Below are positions 52,606 to 61,426 of a DNA stretch of 64,000 bases, in pieces. The DNA is from Maritimibacter alkaliphilus. Lineage in GTDB: Bacteria; Pseudomonadota; Alphaproteobacteria; Rhodobacterales; Rhodobacteraceae. The notes under the pieces are model-generated. The model was not told the origin of the DNA, did not search any database, and saw nothing but the letters and a program-made list of their open reading frames with translations. The stretch is from positions 62,001 through 126,000 of the forward strand of contig NZ_JAHVIT010000004.1 in NCBI RefSeq assembly GCF_019801605.1, given 5' to 3'. Within the stretch, counting starts at the first letter, position 1. Each line of letters begins with the position of its first letter. A program made the translations under genes and the position numbers.

Positions 52606-53316
52606 TCAGCCCGCGGCTTTGGCGCCGCCCGGCTCTTCATCGCGGAAGAGGTGGCCGGCGAACTCGATCACGTTCTCCGTGGTCTCGCGGATGTGGCGCT
52701 CGATCAGGTCCAGCGCGGCGGGCTCACGGTCCAGTACGGCATCCATGATCGCCTTGTGCTCGGTCTCCTTGGGCCGCCACTGGGTCCGGAACTGCGAGGA
52801 CATGCGGCGATAGCGGTGCGCGCGCTCGAAGAGCTTGGCGCGCATTTCCAGCAGCACAGGCGAACCGCTGGCCTTGACGAGCGCGAAGTGGAACTGGCTG
52901 TGCAGCTGCGCCCAGTCGGCGTCGAAATAGTAATGCTCCCCCAGCCGAGACTGCAGCCGGTCCATGCGGTGGTAGCTGGCGAGGATATCCGCCTCCCAGG
53001 CATCATCACCCTGCTTCATCGACAGCCGCAGGTTTTCCCGCTCCAGCAGGACGCGGGCGTTGGTCAGATCCTCCAGATCCTCGATCGACACCGGCGCCAC
53101 GACGAACCCGCGCTGCCCCTCGGAGGTCACGAGGCTCTCGGCGGCCAGCCGGGCAAGCGCCTCGCGCAGGGTCGAGAAGCTGACCTCGTAGCGGTCGCGC
53201 AGCGCCTCGAAGCGGAGCTTCTCGCCGGGCTTCAACTCGCAGGACAGGATATCATCACGCAGCCGTTGCAGCACGTCGCTGGCCCGGGTTTCGCCCTTCT
53301 GCTTCACCTGATCCAT
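52606..53316 (-). CDS. FCD-type GntR transcriptional regulator
   Basis: A 236-residue regulator with winged helix (VLQRLRDDILSCELKPGEKLRFEALRDRYEVSFSTLREALARL region, about 15-75) and FCD domain (His in LHSQFHFAL, EHKAIMD and ERHIRETTEN). It diverges from the FAH gene; the gap holds TTTTCGAAAA-type palindromes that are repeated before the FMN reductase and dioxygenase genes. It is the likely local regulator of the second TTT/aromatic cluster. Close in pattern to the regulator at 43154-43861. Confidence 0.88.
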   Translation of the reverse strand: MDQVKQKGETRASDVLQRLRDDILSCELKPGEKLRFEALRDRYEVSFSTLREALARLAAESLVTSEGQRGFVVAPVSIEDLEDLTNARVLLERENLRLSMKQGDDAWEADILASYHRMDRLQSRLGEHYYFDADWAQLHSQFHFALVKASGSPVLLEMRAKLFERAHRYRRMSSQFRTQWRPKETEHKAIMDAVLDREPAALDLIERHIRETTENVIEFAGHLFRDEEPGGAKAAG

Positions 53317-53411
53317 GCCGTGCTCCTCTTTGTCCCATGCGGTCGGTCGGACCCGCCGCAGGTTGGCTGCCTAGTCTCCCTACCTATCCGTTTCGTCGTT
53401 ATCTGGCAAGA

Positions 53412-53476
53412 ATTTCGAAAATATTGCCGTTCGACGTGCGATATGATTATCGTCAATTATATCAATTTTCGAAAAT
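53412..53476. promoter_or_regulatory. Operator candidates of the second GntR circuit (divergent promoter)
   Basis: ATTTCGAAAAT at 53412-53422 and the perfect 12-bp palindrome ATTTTCGAAAAT at 53465-53476, the latter ending 11 bp before the FAH start at 53487. Two sites between divergent genes fit looping or dual repression. Confidence 0.6.
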
Positions 53477-53486
53477 GGAGCCCGCG

Positions 53487-54344
53487 ATGCGCTTTGCCAC
53501 CTTCGACTCGGCCGGACGGGAGCAGTATGGCTACCTCGATGGCGATACCCTTGTGAGCCTCTCCGACGGGCCCGACGCGCCGCCCGATCTCGCCAGCTAC
53601 CTCGCGCTGCACCATGGCCGTTGGCAGACCAGCGCCCCGGGGCCGCGCCATGCCCTCGACAGCGTGACCCTGCTGCCGCTGATCCCCGATCCGTCCAAGG
53701 TCTTCTGCGTCGCGACAAACTTTCACGAACCCGCCCGCGGCGACAAACCGGTGCCGGCGTATCCGCTGCTCTTCACCCGCATCCCCGAGGCGCAGGTCGG
53801 CCATGGCAGTGCGATTCTCAAACCCGCCGTCTCCGAGAAATATGATTTCGAGGGCGAGTTGGCGGTGATCATCGGCCAGCCGGGCCACAAGATCCCGCGC
53901 GAGGAGGCCCTCTCCCACGTCGCGGGCTACAGTTGCTTCAACGATGGCAGCGTGCGCGACTGGCAGAAACATTCGACCCAGTTCACCCCCGGCAAGAACT
54001 TTGCCCGCAGCGGCAGTTTCGGCCCCTACCTCGTGACCCCGGACGAGGCCCCCGCCCCCGCGGACCTGCGGCTGGAGACCCGGGTCAACGGCGTGGTAAA
54101 ACAGGCGATCGCCCTTGAGAACATGATCTTCGATGTCTCCTGGCTCATCGCCTATTGCTCCACCTTCGCACCGCTGCGCCCGGGCGACGTGATCGTCACC
54201 GGCACGCCCTCGGGCTTCGGCAGCACCCGCACCCCGCCGGAGTTCCTCGCCCCCGGGGACTTGGTGGAGGTCGAGATCCCGGGCATCGGCCTGCTGGCGA
54301 ACCGGGTGGCGCAGGACGGGGATCCGCGCGGCCAATTTTCGTAA
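53487..54344 (+). CDS. Fumarylacetoacetate hydrolase-family protein
   Basis: A 285-residue FAH-fold protein: VFCVATNFHEPA, EKYDFEGELAVIIG with the paired Glu metal ligands, the FNDGSVRDWQ segment and VIVTGTPSGFGSTR. Members hydrolyse or decarboxylate 2-oxo-dienoate or acylpyruvate products of aromatic breakdown. GGAG lies 8 bases before ATG 53487; an in-frame ATG at 53475 is inside the palindrome. It precedes the ring-cleavage dioxygenase gene by 90 bp. Confidence 0.9.
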   Translation: MRFATFDSAGREQYGYLDGDTLVSLSDGPDAPPDLASYLALHHGRWQTSAPGPRHALDSVTLLPLIPDPSKVFCVATNFHEPARGDKPVPAYPLLFTRIPEAQVGHGSAILKPAVSEKYDFEGELAVIIGQPGHKIPREEALSHVAGYSCFNDGSVRDWQKHSTQFTPGKNFARSGSFGPYLVTPDEAPAPADLRLETRVNGVVKQAIALENMIFDVSWLIAYCSTFAPLRPGDVIVTGTPSGFGSTRTPPEFLAPGDLVEVEIPGIGLLANRVAQDGDPRGQFS

Positions 54345-54364
54345 ATCCATCGGTTTTCGAAAAT
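54334..54364. promoter_or_regulatory. Operator candidates of the second GntR circuit (dioxygenase promoter)
   Basis: AATTTTCGTAAAT (54334-54346, over the FAH stop) and TTTTCGAAAAT (54354-54364) lie 71-101 bp before the dioxygenase ATG. Confidence 0.55.
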
Positions 54365-54434
54365 TCTTGCGAACGCCTGAAATCTTTCCTATGAAGGTCA
54401 CAGGAACAGAGACGGTCTGTGGGAGGATCACGAC

Positions 54435-55337
54435 ATGAGCCAACTCGTCTTCGCGATGGGGCATGTGAAGCTCAACACCAACAAGCTGGAAGAGATGATC
54501 GCGGATTCGACGGATGTCCTGGGTCTGCGCGTCACCTACCGGGACGACACCAGCGCCTGGCTCAGCTCAAACGGCCGCGCCGCGGAACTGGTGCTGGTGG
54601 AGGCAGAGGAAAACAGCTTCAACACCATCGGCCTCGAGGCCCTGACCACCGAGGCCGTCCGCGAGGCCGCCTCTCGCGTGGCGGGCGCAGGCTGCACCAT
54701 CGTCACCGAAGAGCCGAGCCTGCCCTGCATGGCCGCCGGCGTCACCTTCGACACCCCCGAGGGGCTGCGCTTCGAAGTGCACACGCCCACCACCGACGAC
54801 ATGTACAACCCGCGCTACAAGACGGCCGGTGTCGGGCCCCGGCGGCTGGACCACGTCAACCTGATGTCGCCCGACCCCCAGACCACCATCCGCCAGCTCT
54901 CCGAGATCTGCGGCATGGGCCTGTCGGAGCGGATGGTGAACGACGCGCTCAGCTGGATGTACGGCGGCAACCGCCAGCACCACATTCTCGGCGTGGTGAA
55001 GGGCGAAGTGGGCGTGCACCACTATTCCTTCGAGTTCCCCGAGTTCCGGATGTACTGCGAGCTTGGCGACATCCTCGACCGGCATGACCGCCAGCTGATC
55101 TGGGGGCCCGGCCGCCATCGCCCCGGCGACAACACCTATGCCTACTACTACGACCCGGCGGGCTGCATCGTGGAATGCTCGGGCCCGATGGCACTGGTGG
55201 CCGATGACGCCACCTTCCAGCCGCGGATCATCACCAACCTCGAACGGCCCGGCAACGTGCGCGACATGAACGTCTGGGGCACCCCCGCCCCGCTCGAATG
55301 GCGCGAGGCGCATTTCCCCTTCGCCAAGCAGGCCTGA
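54435..55337 (+). CDS. Type I extradiol ring-cleavage dioxygenase (VOC fold)
   Basis: A 300-residue two-domain dioxygenase. The C-terminal domain has the Fe(II) triad: His in RRLDHVNLM, His in GVHHYSFEF and Glu in GCIVECSGPM, plus Tyr in NTYAYYYDP. The N-terminal half (MGHVKLNTNKLEEM) is the non-catalytic repeat. It should open a catechol-type ring next to the hydroxyl pair. GGGAGG precedes the ATG. Neighbours (FAH protein, alpha/beta hydrolase, Ldh dehydrogenase) fit a meta-cleavage route. Confidence 0.9.
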   Translation: MSQLVFAMGHVKLNTNKLEEMIADSTDVLGLRVTYRDDTSAWLSSNGRAAELVLVEAEENSFNTIGLEALTTEAVREAASRVAGAGCTIVTEEPSLPCMAAGVTFDTPEGLRFEVHTPTTDDMYNPRYKTAGVGPRRLDHVNLMSPDPQTTIRQLSEICGMGLSERMVNDALSWMYGGNRQHHILGVVKGEVGVHHYSFEFPEFRMYCELGDILDRHDRQLIWGPGRHRPGDNTYAYYYDPAGCIVECSGPMALVADDATFQPRIITNLERPGNVRDMNVWGTPAPLEWREAHFPFAKQA

Positions 55338-55509
55338 CCTCCGGCTAATCTCGGGCCGGCGACGGGCCTCTCCCTGGCCCGCCGCAAGACAGCCGCTGGC
55401 CATCCGCCGGGCCCCCTTCCGGCCCGCATCCCCATACGACCTCCCTGCCCGCCCCTCCCGGCGGGCGGGCCGACCCCATGCGCCCCGGCGCACCGACAGG
55501 AGCATTGCG

Positions 55510-56388
55510 ATGCAGGAACACGTCACTTTCGAATCCGACGGGCTGAAGATCTCGGGCGTCGTCCACATTCCCGACGGCTATGACGGCACCCCCCTGCCCG
55601 CCTTCATCGTCTGCCACGGCTTCGTCGGCTCCAAGGACGAGAGCCACGCCCAGATCCAGGCCGAGATGATGGAAAGCTTCGGCTATGTCGCCCTGCGCTT
55701 CGACTTCCGCAGCTGCGGCGAGAGCGAGGGCGAGCGTGGCCAGGTGCGCTGCCTGGATCAGGTCGCGGACGCCAAGAACGCGCTGACCTTCCTTGCCAAG
55801 CGCCCCGAAGTCGACCCCAAGCGGATCGGCATCACCGGCCACAGCTTCGGCGCCGCTGTCTCCGTCTACACGGCAGGCGTGGACGAGCGCGTGGCCTGCT
55901 GCCTCTCCTCCTGCGGCTGGGGCGACGGCGAGCGGAAGTTCCGCGGCCAGCACCCGACCGAGGAGGCCTGGGCCAAGTTCATGGGCATCCTCAACGAGGG
56001 TCGCAAGCACAAGCACGAGACCGGCGAGAGCGCGTGGATGTCCCGCTTTGACGCCGTGCCGATCCCGGAAAAGCTGCGCAAGAACCTCTCGCCCAAGGCG
56101 ATCATGGAGATCCCGACCGAAACCGCGTGGTCGATGATGAACTTCCGCGCCGATGACGTGGTGGCCAATATCGCGCCCCGTCCCCTGCTGCTGTTCCACA
56201 CCGCCGACGACATCATCACCCCCACCATCGAGTCGGTGCGCATGTGGGAGAAGGCAGGCCATCCCAAGGAACTGATGCTGATCGACACGACGGCGCATTT
56301 CCCGCTGGCCCCCAACGACGCGCCGCGCACGAAGATGATGATGAAGGGCTGGCTCGACAAGTTCTTCCCCACCCCGCTGAACAGCTGA
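55510..56388 (+). CDS. Alpha/beta hydrolase
   Basis: A 292-residue hydrolase with VCHGFVGSKDES oxyanion region, nucleophile Ser in ITGHSFGAAVS, Asp in HTADDIITP and His in TTAHFPLAP. It is of the DLH/peptidase S9-like esterase type. AGGAG lies before the ATG. It may cleave the ring-opened product of the dioxygenase, or an ester that enters the pathway. Confidence 0.87.
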   Translation: MQEHVTFESDGLKISGVVHIPDGYDGTPLPAFIVCHGFVGSKDESHAQIQAEMMESFGYVALRFDFRSCGESEGERGQVRCLDQVADAKNALTFLAKRPEVDPKRIGITGHSFGAAVSVYTAGVDERVACCLSSCGWGDGERKFRGQHPTEEAWAKFMGILNEGRKHKHETGESAWMSRFDAVPIPEKLRKNLSPKAIMEIPTETAWSMMNFRADDVVANIAPRPLLLFHTADDIITPTIESVRMWEKAGHPKELMLIDTTAHFPLAPNDAPRTKMMMKGWLDKFFPTPLNS

Positions 56389-56426
56389 TCCAGAGCCCAA
56401 AACAGAGCCCCGATAGGAGACCTGCC

Positions 56427-57458
56427 GTGCCGATGCTTTCCGCCGACGACCTCCGGTCCTTCGCCACGGCCCTTCTGGGGGCCGGTGGCTTCACCCCGGA
56501 TGATGCCCGACAGACCGCGGACCTGCTGGTCTGGGCCAACCTGCACGGCGTGGACAGCCACGGCGTGCTGCGCATCCCGCGCTATGTCGAAATGGTCGAG
56601 AAGGGCCTGATCGTCTCGGGCGGCACGATCGAGACGGTCCGCAGCACCGGAGCAATCACCGTGCTTGACGGGGGCAGATGCCCCGGCGCGGTCGGCCTGA
56701 ACCGCGCGGTCGAGGTCGCCGCCGCACTGGCCCCGGAGCACGGGCTCGGCTGGTGCGCGATCCGCAACACCTCGCACTGCGGGGCCATCGGCTACTATAC
56801 CGGCGCGCTCGCGCGGCAGGGTCTGGTGGGCATTGCCATGTCCGCCTCGAAACCGCTGATGAGCTATTACGGCGCCAAGGGCGAGGCGCTCTCGACCAAC
56901 CCGCTCTCCATCGCCGTGCCCTCGGCCAGCGGGGCGCCGGTCGTGCTCGACATGTCCACCGCCGCCGTGGCGCTCGGCAAGATCATGGCCGCCAAGGACG
57001 CGGGCCGTGCCATCCCCGAGGGTTGGGGCGTCGACGCCGACGGCCAGCCCACCACCGATCCGGCGCAGGTCGATGCGCTGCTGCCCATGGCGGGGCCCAA
57101 GGGCTCGGGCCTGTCGCTGATGATCGAACTGCTGGCCAGCGTTCTGGCCGGTGCCCCGGTGATCGCCCCCAGCCTGCTGAACACCGGCAAGGGCGCCTTC
57201 AACGGCATGGTCATGGCCGTCGATCCCGCCGCCTTCGGCGCGCCCGAGGACTTCCTCACCGGCGTGGCAGAGCTGGAAACCGCGATCCAGGGGCTCTCCC
57301 CCGCGGGCGAAAGCCCGGTGCTGCTGCCCGGCGAACGCGGCCGACGGACGGCGGCAGAGCGTGCCGCCACCGGCATTCCGCTCGCCGCGGGGACCGTGGC
57401 CAAGCTCACCGCCCTCGCCACCGCGCAGGGCATCGCAGTGCCCGCCGCGCTCGGCTGA
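56427..57458 (+). CDS. Ldh-family (malate/L-sulfolactate/L-lactate) dehydrogenase
   Basis: A 343-residue NAD(P)-dependent oxidoreductase of the Ldh2 fold (not LDH/MDH classical). Segments: ANLHGVDSHGVLRIPRYVE, IRNTSHCGAIGYYTG with catalytic His, STNPLSIAVPS and GPKGSGLSLMIELL. It oxidises a 2-hydroxy acid or reduces a 2-oxo acid or imine. GTG at 56427 is preferred because AGGAG lies 8 bases before it; ATG at 56433 would be too far. Last gene of the rightward aromatic-type unit; a terminator follows. Confidence 0.9.
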   Translation: MPMLSADDLRSFATALLGAGGFTPDDARQTADLLVWANLHGVDSHGVLRIPRYVEMVEKGLIVSGGTIETVRSTGAITVLDGGRCPGAVGLNRAVEVAAALAPEHGLGWCAIRNTSHCGAIGYYTGALARQGLVGIAMSASKPLMSYYGAKGEALSTNPLSIAVPSASGAPVVLDMSTAAVALGKIMAAKDAGRAIPEGWGVDADGQPTTDPAQVDALLPMAGPKGSGLSLMIELLASVLAGAPVIAPSLLNTGKGAFNGMVMAVDPAAFGAPEDFLTGVAELETAIQGLSPAGESPVLLPGERGRRTAAERAATGIPLAAGTVAKLTALATAQGIAVPAALG

Positions 57459-57480
57459 TCCCGCCCCCATCACGTCCCAC

Positions 57481-57504
57481 AGGGCCGCCCTCACCGGCGG
57501 CCCT
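57481..57504 (+). terminator. Terminator after Ldh gene
   Basis: Perfect 9-bp stem AGGGCCGCC (57481-57489) and complement (57496-57504), 6-base loop, then TTTCCC. Closes the catabolic part and precedes the plasmid backbone. Confidence 0.85.
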
Positions 57505-57519
57505 TTTCCCGTGGCGGGC

Positions 57520-58152
57520 TCAGGCCACGCCGTCCCCGGGCCCTCGTTCCGGGCTTGGCTGGCCCGGCCCGATCCCCGCGTCGTCCAGCTGTTCCCGGTC
57601 CGGCAGGTCGCGCAGGCTCTCCAGCCCGAAGGTGACGAGGAACTGCGCCGTCGTCACGAAGGTATAGGGCGCGCCCCGCTGCGGGGATCGCGGCCCGGTC
57701 CCGATCAGCCCGCGCCCGTGCAGCCGCCCGATCAGGTCGCGGCTGATCTCCTTGCCGAAGATATCCTTCAGCCCCTCCCGGGTGACCGGCTGGTGATAGG
57801 CCACGGCGGCCAGCACCGCGACGTCGAAATCGCTCAGGTCCTGCACCTGGTCGTCCACGTCCGCCGCCATCCGGATCGCCGGCCCATAGGCGGCCCGGGT
57901 CCGGAACATCCAGCCCCCCGCCCCGGCCACGATCTCGAAGGCACGGCCCTCCAGCTCCGCCATCAGGTCCTCCACCAGCAGCTCCACCGGGGCCCCCTCC
58001 CCCACGACCCGCGCCAGGTCCGCCCGCGGCACCGGCGTGGCAGAGGCGAAGAGCACCGCCTCGATCCGCCGCATCCATTCCCGCCACCGCGCCTCGGGTG
58101 GCAGATCCGCCAGCTCCCGGTCCAGCCCTTCCGACCTTTTGCCCCGCGCCAT
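57520..58152 (-). CDS. ScpB-type SMC complex subunit, plasmid copy
   Basis: A 210-residue protein with the two winged-helix domains of ScpB: RRIEAVLFASATPVPRADLARVVG at the N-side and FDVAVLAAVAYHQPVTREGLKDIFGKEISRDLI for the second. ScpB links ScpA and SMC in chromosome condensation, but no scpA or smc lies here. In alphaproteobacterial plasmids this gene pairs with DUF1403 next to repABC; DUF1403 starts 3 bases upstream. It may help segregate the plasmid. Confidence 0.85.
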   Translation of the reverse strand: MARGKRSEGLDRELADLPPEARWREWMRRIEAVLFASATPVPRADLARVVGEGAPVELLVEDLMAELEGRAFEIVAGAGGWMFRTRAAYGPAIRMAADVDDQVQDLSDFDVAVLAAVAYHQPVTREGLKDIFGKEISRDLIGRLHGRGLIGTGPRSPQRGAPYTFVTTAQFLVTFGLESLRDLPDREQLDDAGIGPGQPSPERGPGDGVA

Positions 58153-58155
58153 CGC

Positions 58156-59019
58156 TCACACTCCATAGAGCCGGAACGTCTCGCGCCCGGTCAGTTCGCG
58201 CACCGCGCCGAGCGCCACCAGCCGATCGCAGAGCCGCCGCGCCGCGCGGTCCGGCAGCGGCAGCGCCCCGGGCGCCACCGCGTCACGGCTCAGGAAGACG
58301 CCGACCGCCGCCTCCGCCCCCTTGGCGCGCAGCTTGGGCGCGACCGCCCGCAGCCGTTCCGCGCGCCGGGCCAGTTCGGCGGCAAGACCCGTGGCCTCCG
58401 TCGCCGCATCGATCACCGCGCGATGACAGCTGCGCCGCAGCTCCGCCCCCCGCAGCCGCAGATCGGCCCGCCGCAGCGACACCGCCAGCAACGGCACCAC
58501 GTGATCCCAGCCAAGCGCCCGGGCCAGCGTCGCCTCCGCAAGGATCAGCCCCGCCGTCTCGGCCCGTGGTGCCTCGGCCAGCACCGCCTCCAGTACCGCC
58601 GCCGCGCGCGGCACCGGCCCCGCCACGCCTGCCGCCCGCCGCCAGAGCGTGACCTGCTCCGCCCCGATCCCGGGCAGGGCGCGCTGCATCGTCTCATCGG
58701 ACAAAGGCCGCTCCGCCGCACGCCGCCACGCGAGGCAGACCTCCCCCGCCGGTCCCGGCAGGTCTCCGGGCCGCAGCAGGTGCAGCGCATCGCGCAACGC
58801 AGCGGCCCGTTCGGGCCGTCCCGAGAGTGCCATGCAGGCCTCTGCCGCGCGCAGCGCCAGCCGGTCGCGCAACAAGTCCTGAGGGAGAGCCGACCCCCGG
58901 ATCACCAGATCCAGATGGGCCAGCGCCGCGCCTGACAAAAACGCCACATCCTCAGAGGTTTCGTGCCGTGCCACCGTGACCCAGCCCGGCATCGGCGGTA
59001 TCCTGTCGCTGTCCGTCAT
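58156..59019 (-). CDS. DUF1403 family protein
   Basis: A 287-residue protein with the DUF1403 signature HETSEDVAFLSGAALAHLDL and LRPGDLPGPAGEVCLAWRRA. The family lives on plasmids of Rhizobiales and Rhodobacterales, commonly beside ScpB and near repABC. It is nearly all helical and Ala/Arg rich. Function unknown; plasmid maintenance is likely from context. It diverges from the integrase gene. Confidence 0.85.
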   Translation of the reverse strand: MTDSDRIPPMPGWVTVARHETSEDVAFLSGAALAHLDLVIRGSALPQDLLRDRLALRAAEACMALSGRPERAAALRDALHLLRPGDLPGPAGEVCLAWRRAAERPLSDETMQRALPGIGAEQVTLWRRAAGVAGPVPRAAAVLEAVLAEAPRAETAGLILAEATLARALGWDHVVPLLAVSLRRADLRLRGAELRRSCHRAVIDAATEATGLAAELARRAERLRAVAPKLRAKGAEAAVGVFLSRDAVAPGALPLPDRAARRLCDRLVALGAVRELTGRETFRLYGV

Positions 59020-59119
59020 CGTGACCCCGCTGGCCTCGTGCCCGCGTTCAGCCTATCCGATGACGGCGCTTTCTCCTACAAATGAATGGGAATACCGCCG
59101 CCCTCTGCCGTCACACGTC

Positions 59120-60001
59120 ATGTCCAATAATCTTGCAAAGAGGCCATGCTCGCGGCAGGCTGATCCCGGGGTCATTTCAGCCGCGCCCCGCTTATCCGAA
59201 AGCCTGTCGCAGATGCCGCAGCCCTCCGAATCCACCGCAAAGGCCTATCGCGCCGACTGGGCACATTTCACCCGCTGGTGTCGCCACCACGGGCACGCCC
59301 CCCTGCCTCCCTCGCCCGAGGTGGTCTCTCTCTATCTCCTCGATCTGGCCGCGCCCCCGGCGCTCGCGTCCGGCACCATCGAGCGCCGACTCTCCGGCCT
59401 CGTCTGGAATTGTGCGCAGCGCGGGCTCCCTCTCGACCGGCAGGACAGCCGTATCACCGCCGCCCTCGCCACGCTCCGCCGCGACGCGCCGGCCCCTGCC
59501 CGCAAGGCCATGCTGCGATTGGAAGAGGTGCACGCCATGGTCGCCACCCTGCCGAACGACCTGCGCGGCCTGCGCGACCGGGCGTTGCTGCTCCTCGGGG
59601 CCGCCGGCGGCTTGCGCCGGTCCGAGATCGTGGGCCTCGACCTCCGCCCCGAGGGCACGCCCCAGGGCACCGGCCTTCTCCGCCTCGCCCCTGACGGCAT
59701 CCAGCTTCACCTCCGCGCCCGCACCGGCACGCGCCCCCTCGACATCCCGCGTCTCCCCGCCGGGCCGACCTGCCCGGTTCAGGCCGTGGAAAGCTGGCTC
59801 CATTTCGCGCAGATCCGCCATGGCCCGGTTTTCGTCGCCACCTCCCGCGATGGCACACGCGCGCTGGAGCGGCGCCTGAACGATCGTCACATCGCCCGGC
59901 TGATCAAGCGTACCGCCCTCGACGCCGGCCTGCGCCCCGACCTGCCGGAGCGGGACCGCCTCGCGCTTTTCTCCGGGCAATCGCTCCGGATCGGGCGCTG
60001 A
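59120..60001 (+). CDS. Tyrosine recombinase, C-terminally truncated
   Basis: A site-specific recombinase of the phage-integrase fold. The SAM-like N-terminal core (TAKAYRADWAHFTRWCRHHG) and the first catalytic block (GGLRRSEIVGLD with Arg) are complete. The chain then ends at LFSGQSLRIGR: the usual GHSLR box has Gln for His, and the last 50 or so residues with the second His/Trp and the nucleophilic Tyr are missing. It is therefore probably inactive. No continuation in another frame was seen in the following 200 bases. Start at 59120 is uncertain (59213 is possible; no good ribosome site). About 240 bp upstream of repA. Confidence 0.75.
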   Translation: MSNNLAKRPCSRQADPGVISAAPRLSESLSQMPQPSESTAKAYRADWAHFTRWCRHHGHAPLPPSPEVVSLYLLDLAAPPALASGTIERRLSGLVWNCAQRGLPLDRQDSRITAALATLRRDAPAPARKAMLRLEEVHAMVATLPNDLRGLRDRALLLLGAAGGLRRSEIVGLDLRPEGTPQGTGLLRLAPDGIQLHLRARTGTRPLDIPRLPAGPTCPVQAVESWLHFAQIRHGPVFVATSRDGTRALERRLNDRHIARLIKRTALDAGLRPDLPERDRLALFSGQSLRIGR

Positions 60002-60238
60002 CCGCACCGCGTTTTCGCCCCTCAGAGGGAATCGCCCGCGCCTCCACACCGCCGTTCCGGCGGGGCTGAGCGCCGGATTCCCCCGAAACAGAGCCGAAAA
60101 CAGGCCCCAGGGGGCGATTGTGGCGAAAAACCTTGCAAGACGCGGGCCCGTTGGGCAATAGTCACGAAAAAGCGGCGGAACACGCCATATTCCGTGAACA
60201 CGACACGGTGACCGAGCAGCAAACGAGGCGTCAGGCGC
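60002..60238 (+). promoter_or_regulatory. repABC promoter region
   Basis: A 237-bp gap before repA. An inverted repeat CGGAA-N9-TTCCG (60176-60194) lies 45-63 bp before the ATG and could be the RepA operator. A weak promoter-like pair TTGCAA (from 60133) and AATAGT lies upstream of it. RepA-RepB usually repress this promoter. Confidence 0.45.
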
Positions 60239-61426
60239 ATGCAGGATAGCATCGACCACGAAGATCTGAACACCGTCATTCGGCAGCATTCCGAATGGCT
60301 GACCGCGCAGCTTCATGCGCAGGCCGAGAGCCTCTTTCCGCCCGATGCGTCGAAGGAGATGCGCAAGTTCACCTCGGGCGAGGCCGCGGCCCTGCTGGGC
60401 GTGGACGACAGCTACCTGCGCAAGCTCCACCTCGACGGCAAGGGCCCCTCGCCCGAGCTGACGCCGGGCAACCGGCGCCTCTACTCTGTATATGACCTGC
60501 ACGAGCTGCGAACCCTGCTGGAAAAGACCGCCCGCAAGCCCGGCGACTACCTGCCCGGGCGCCGCGACGGCGACCACATGCAGATCATCGGCGTGATGAA
60601 CTTCAAGGGCGGCTCCGGCAAGACCACGAGCGCTGCGCATCTCGCGCAGCGCCTTGCGTTGCTGGGCTATCGCGTCCTCGCCATCGACCTCGATCCGCAG
60701 GCTTCGCTGACCGCGCTCCATGGCGTGCAGCCGGAATTCGACCTGCAGGAGGGCGGCACGCTCTACGACGCGATCCGCTATGACGACCCGGTGCCGATCT
60801 CGGACGTGATCCGCCCGACCTATATTCCCGGCCTCGACCTGATTCCCGGCAACCTCGAGCTTATGGAGTTCGAGCACGAGACCCCCCGCGCCCTCGCGCA
60901 GGGCAATGCCGGGCTGTTCTTCTTCCGGGTGAAGGAAGCGCTCGCGCAGGTGGATGACCGCTACGACATCGTCGTCATCGACTGTCCGCCGCAACTGGGC
61001 TTCCTCACCATGTCGGCGCTTTCGGCCGCGACCGGCGTTCTGGTCACGATCCACCCCGAAATGCTCGACGTGATGTCCATGTCGCAGTTCCTGCGCATGA
61101 CCGCAGACCTGATGGACGTGATCGCCGAATCGGGTGCCGACATGAAGCACGACTGGATGCGCTACCTGCTCACCCGGTACGAGCCGACCGATGCGCCGCA
61201 GAACCGCATCCTTGCCTTCCTGCGCACCATGTTCGGGGACAAGGTCCTCAATGCGCCGATGCTGAAATCCACCGCCATCTCCGATGCCGGCCTCACGAAA
61301 CAGACCCTCTACGAGGTCGAGCGCAGCGCCTTCACCCGCGCGACCTACGACCGCGCACTGGAGAGCCTGAACGCCGTGAACGACGAGATCGCGGAGCTGA
61401 TCCAGAAGACCTGGGGGCGGAGATGA
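60239..61426 (+). CDS. repA: Plasmid partitioning ATPase RepA
   Basis: A 395-residue ParA-type ATPase with an N-terminal HTH region (KFTSGEAAALLGVDDSYLRKLHLDGKGP, about 43-70), deviant Walker A FKGGSGKTT (about 122-130), DLDPQASLTAL and VVIDCPPQLGFLT. RepA pulls the RepB-parS complex during plasmid segregation and with RepB represses its own operon. The N-terminal HTH arm is typical of RepABC RepA. repB overlaps by 4 bases. Confidence 0.96.
   Translation: MQDSIDHEDLNTVIRQHSEWLTAQLHAQAESLFPPDASKEMRKFTSGEAAALLGVDDSYLRKLHLDGKGPSPELTPGNRRLYSVYDLHELRTLLEKTARKPGDYLPGRRDGDHMQIIGVMNFKGGSGKTTSAAHLAQRLALLGYRVLAIDLDPQASLTALHGVQPEFDLQEGGTLYDAIRYDDPVPISDVIRPTYIPGLDLIPGNLELMEFEHETPRALAQGNAGLFFFRVKEALAQVDDRYDIVVIDCPPQLGFLTMSALSAATGVLVTIHPEMLDVMSMSQFLRMTADLMDVIAESGADMKHDWMRYLLTRYEPTDAPQNRILAFLRTMFGDKVLNAPMLKSTAISDAGLTKQTLYEVERSAFTRATYDRALESLNAVNDEIAELIQKTWGRR

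Noticed and set aside
57520-59019. Chromosomal scpAB locus
   Set aside because: There is no scpA; the partner is DUF1403 and repABC follows, which is the plasmid arrangement.
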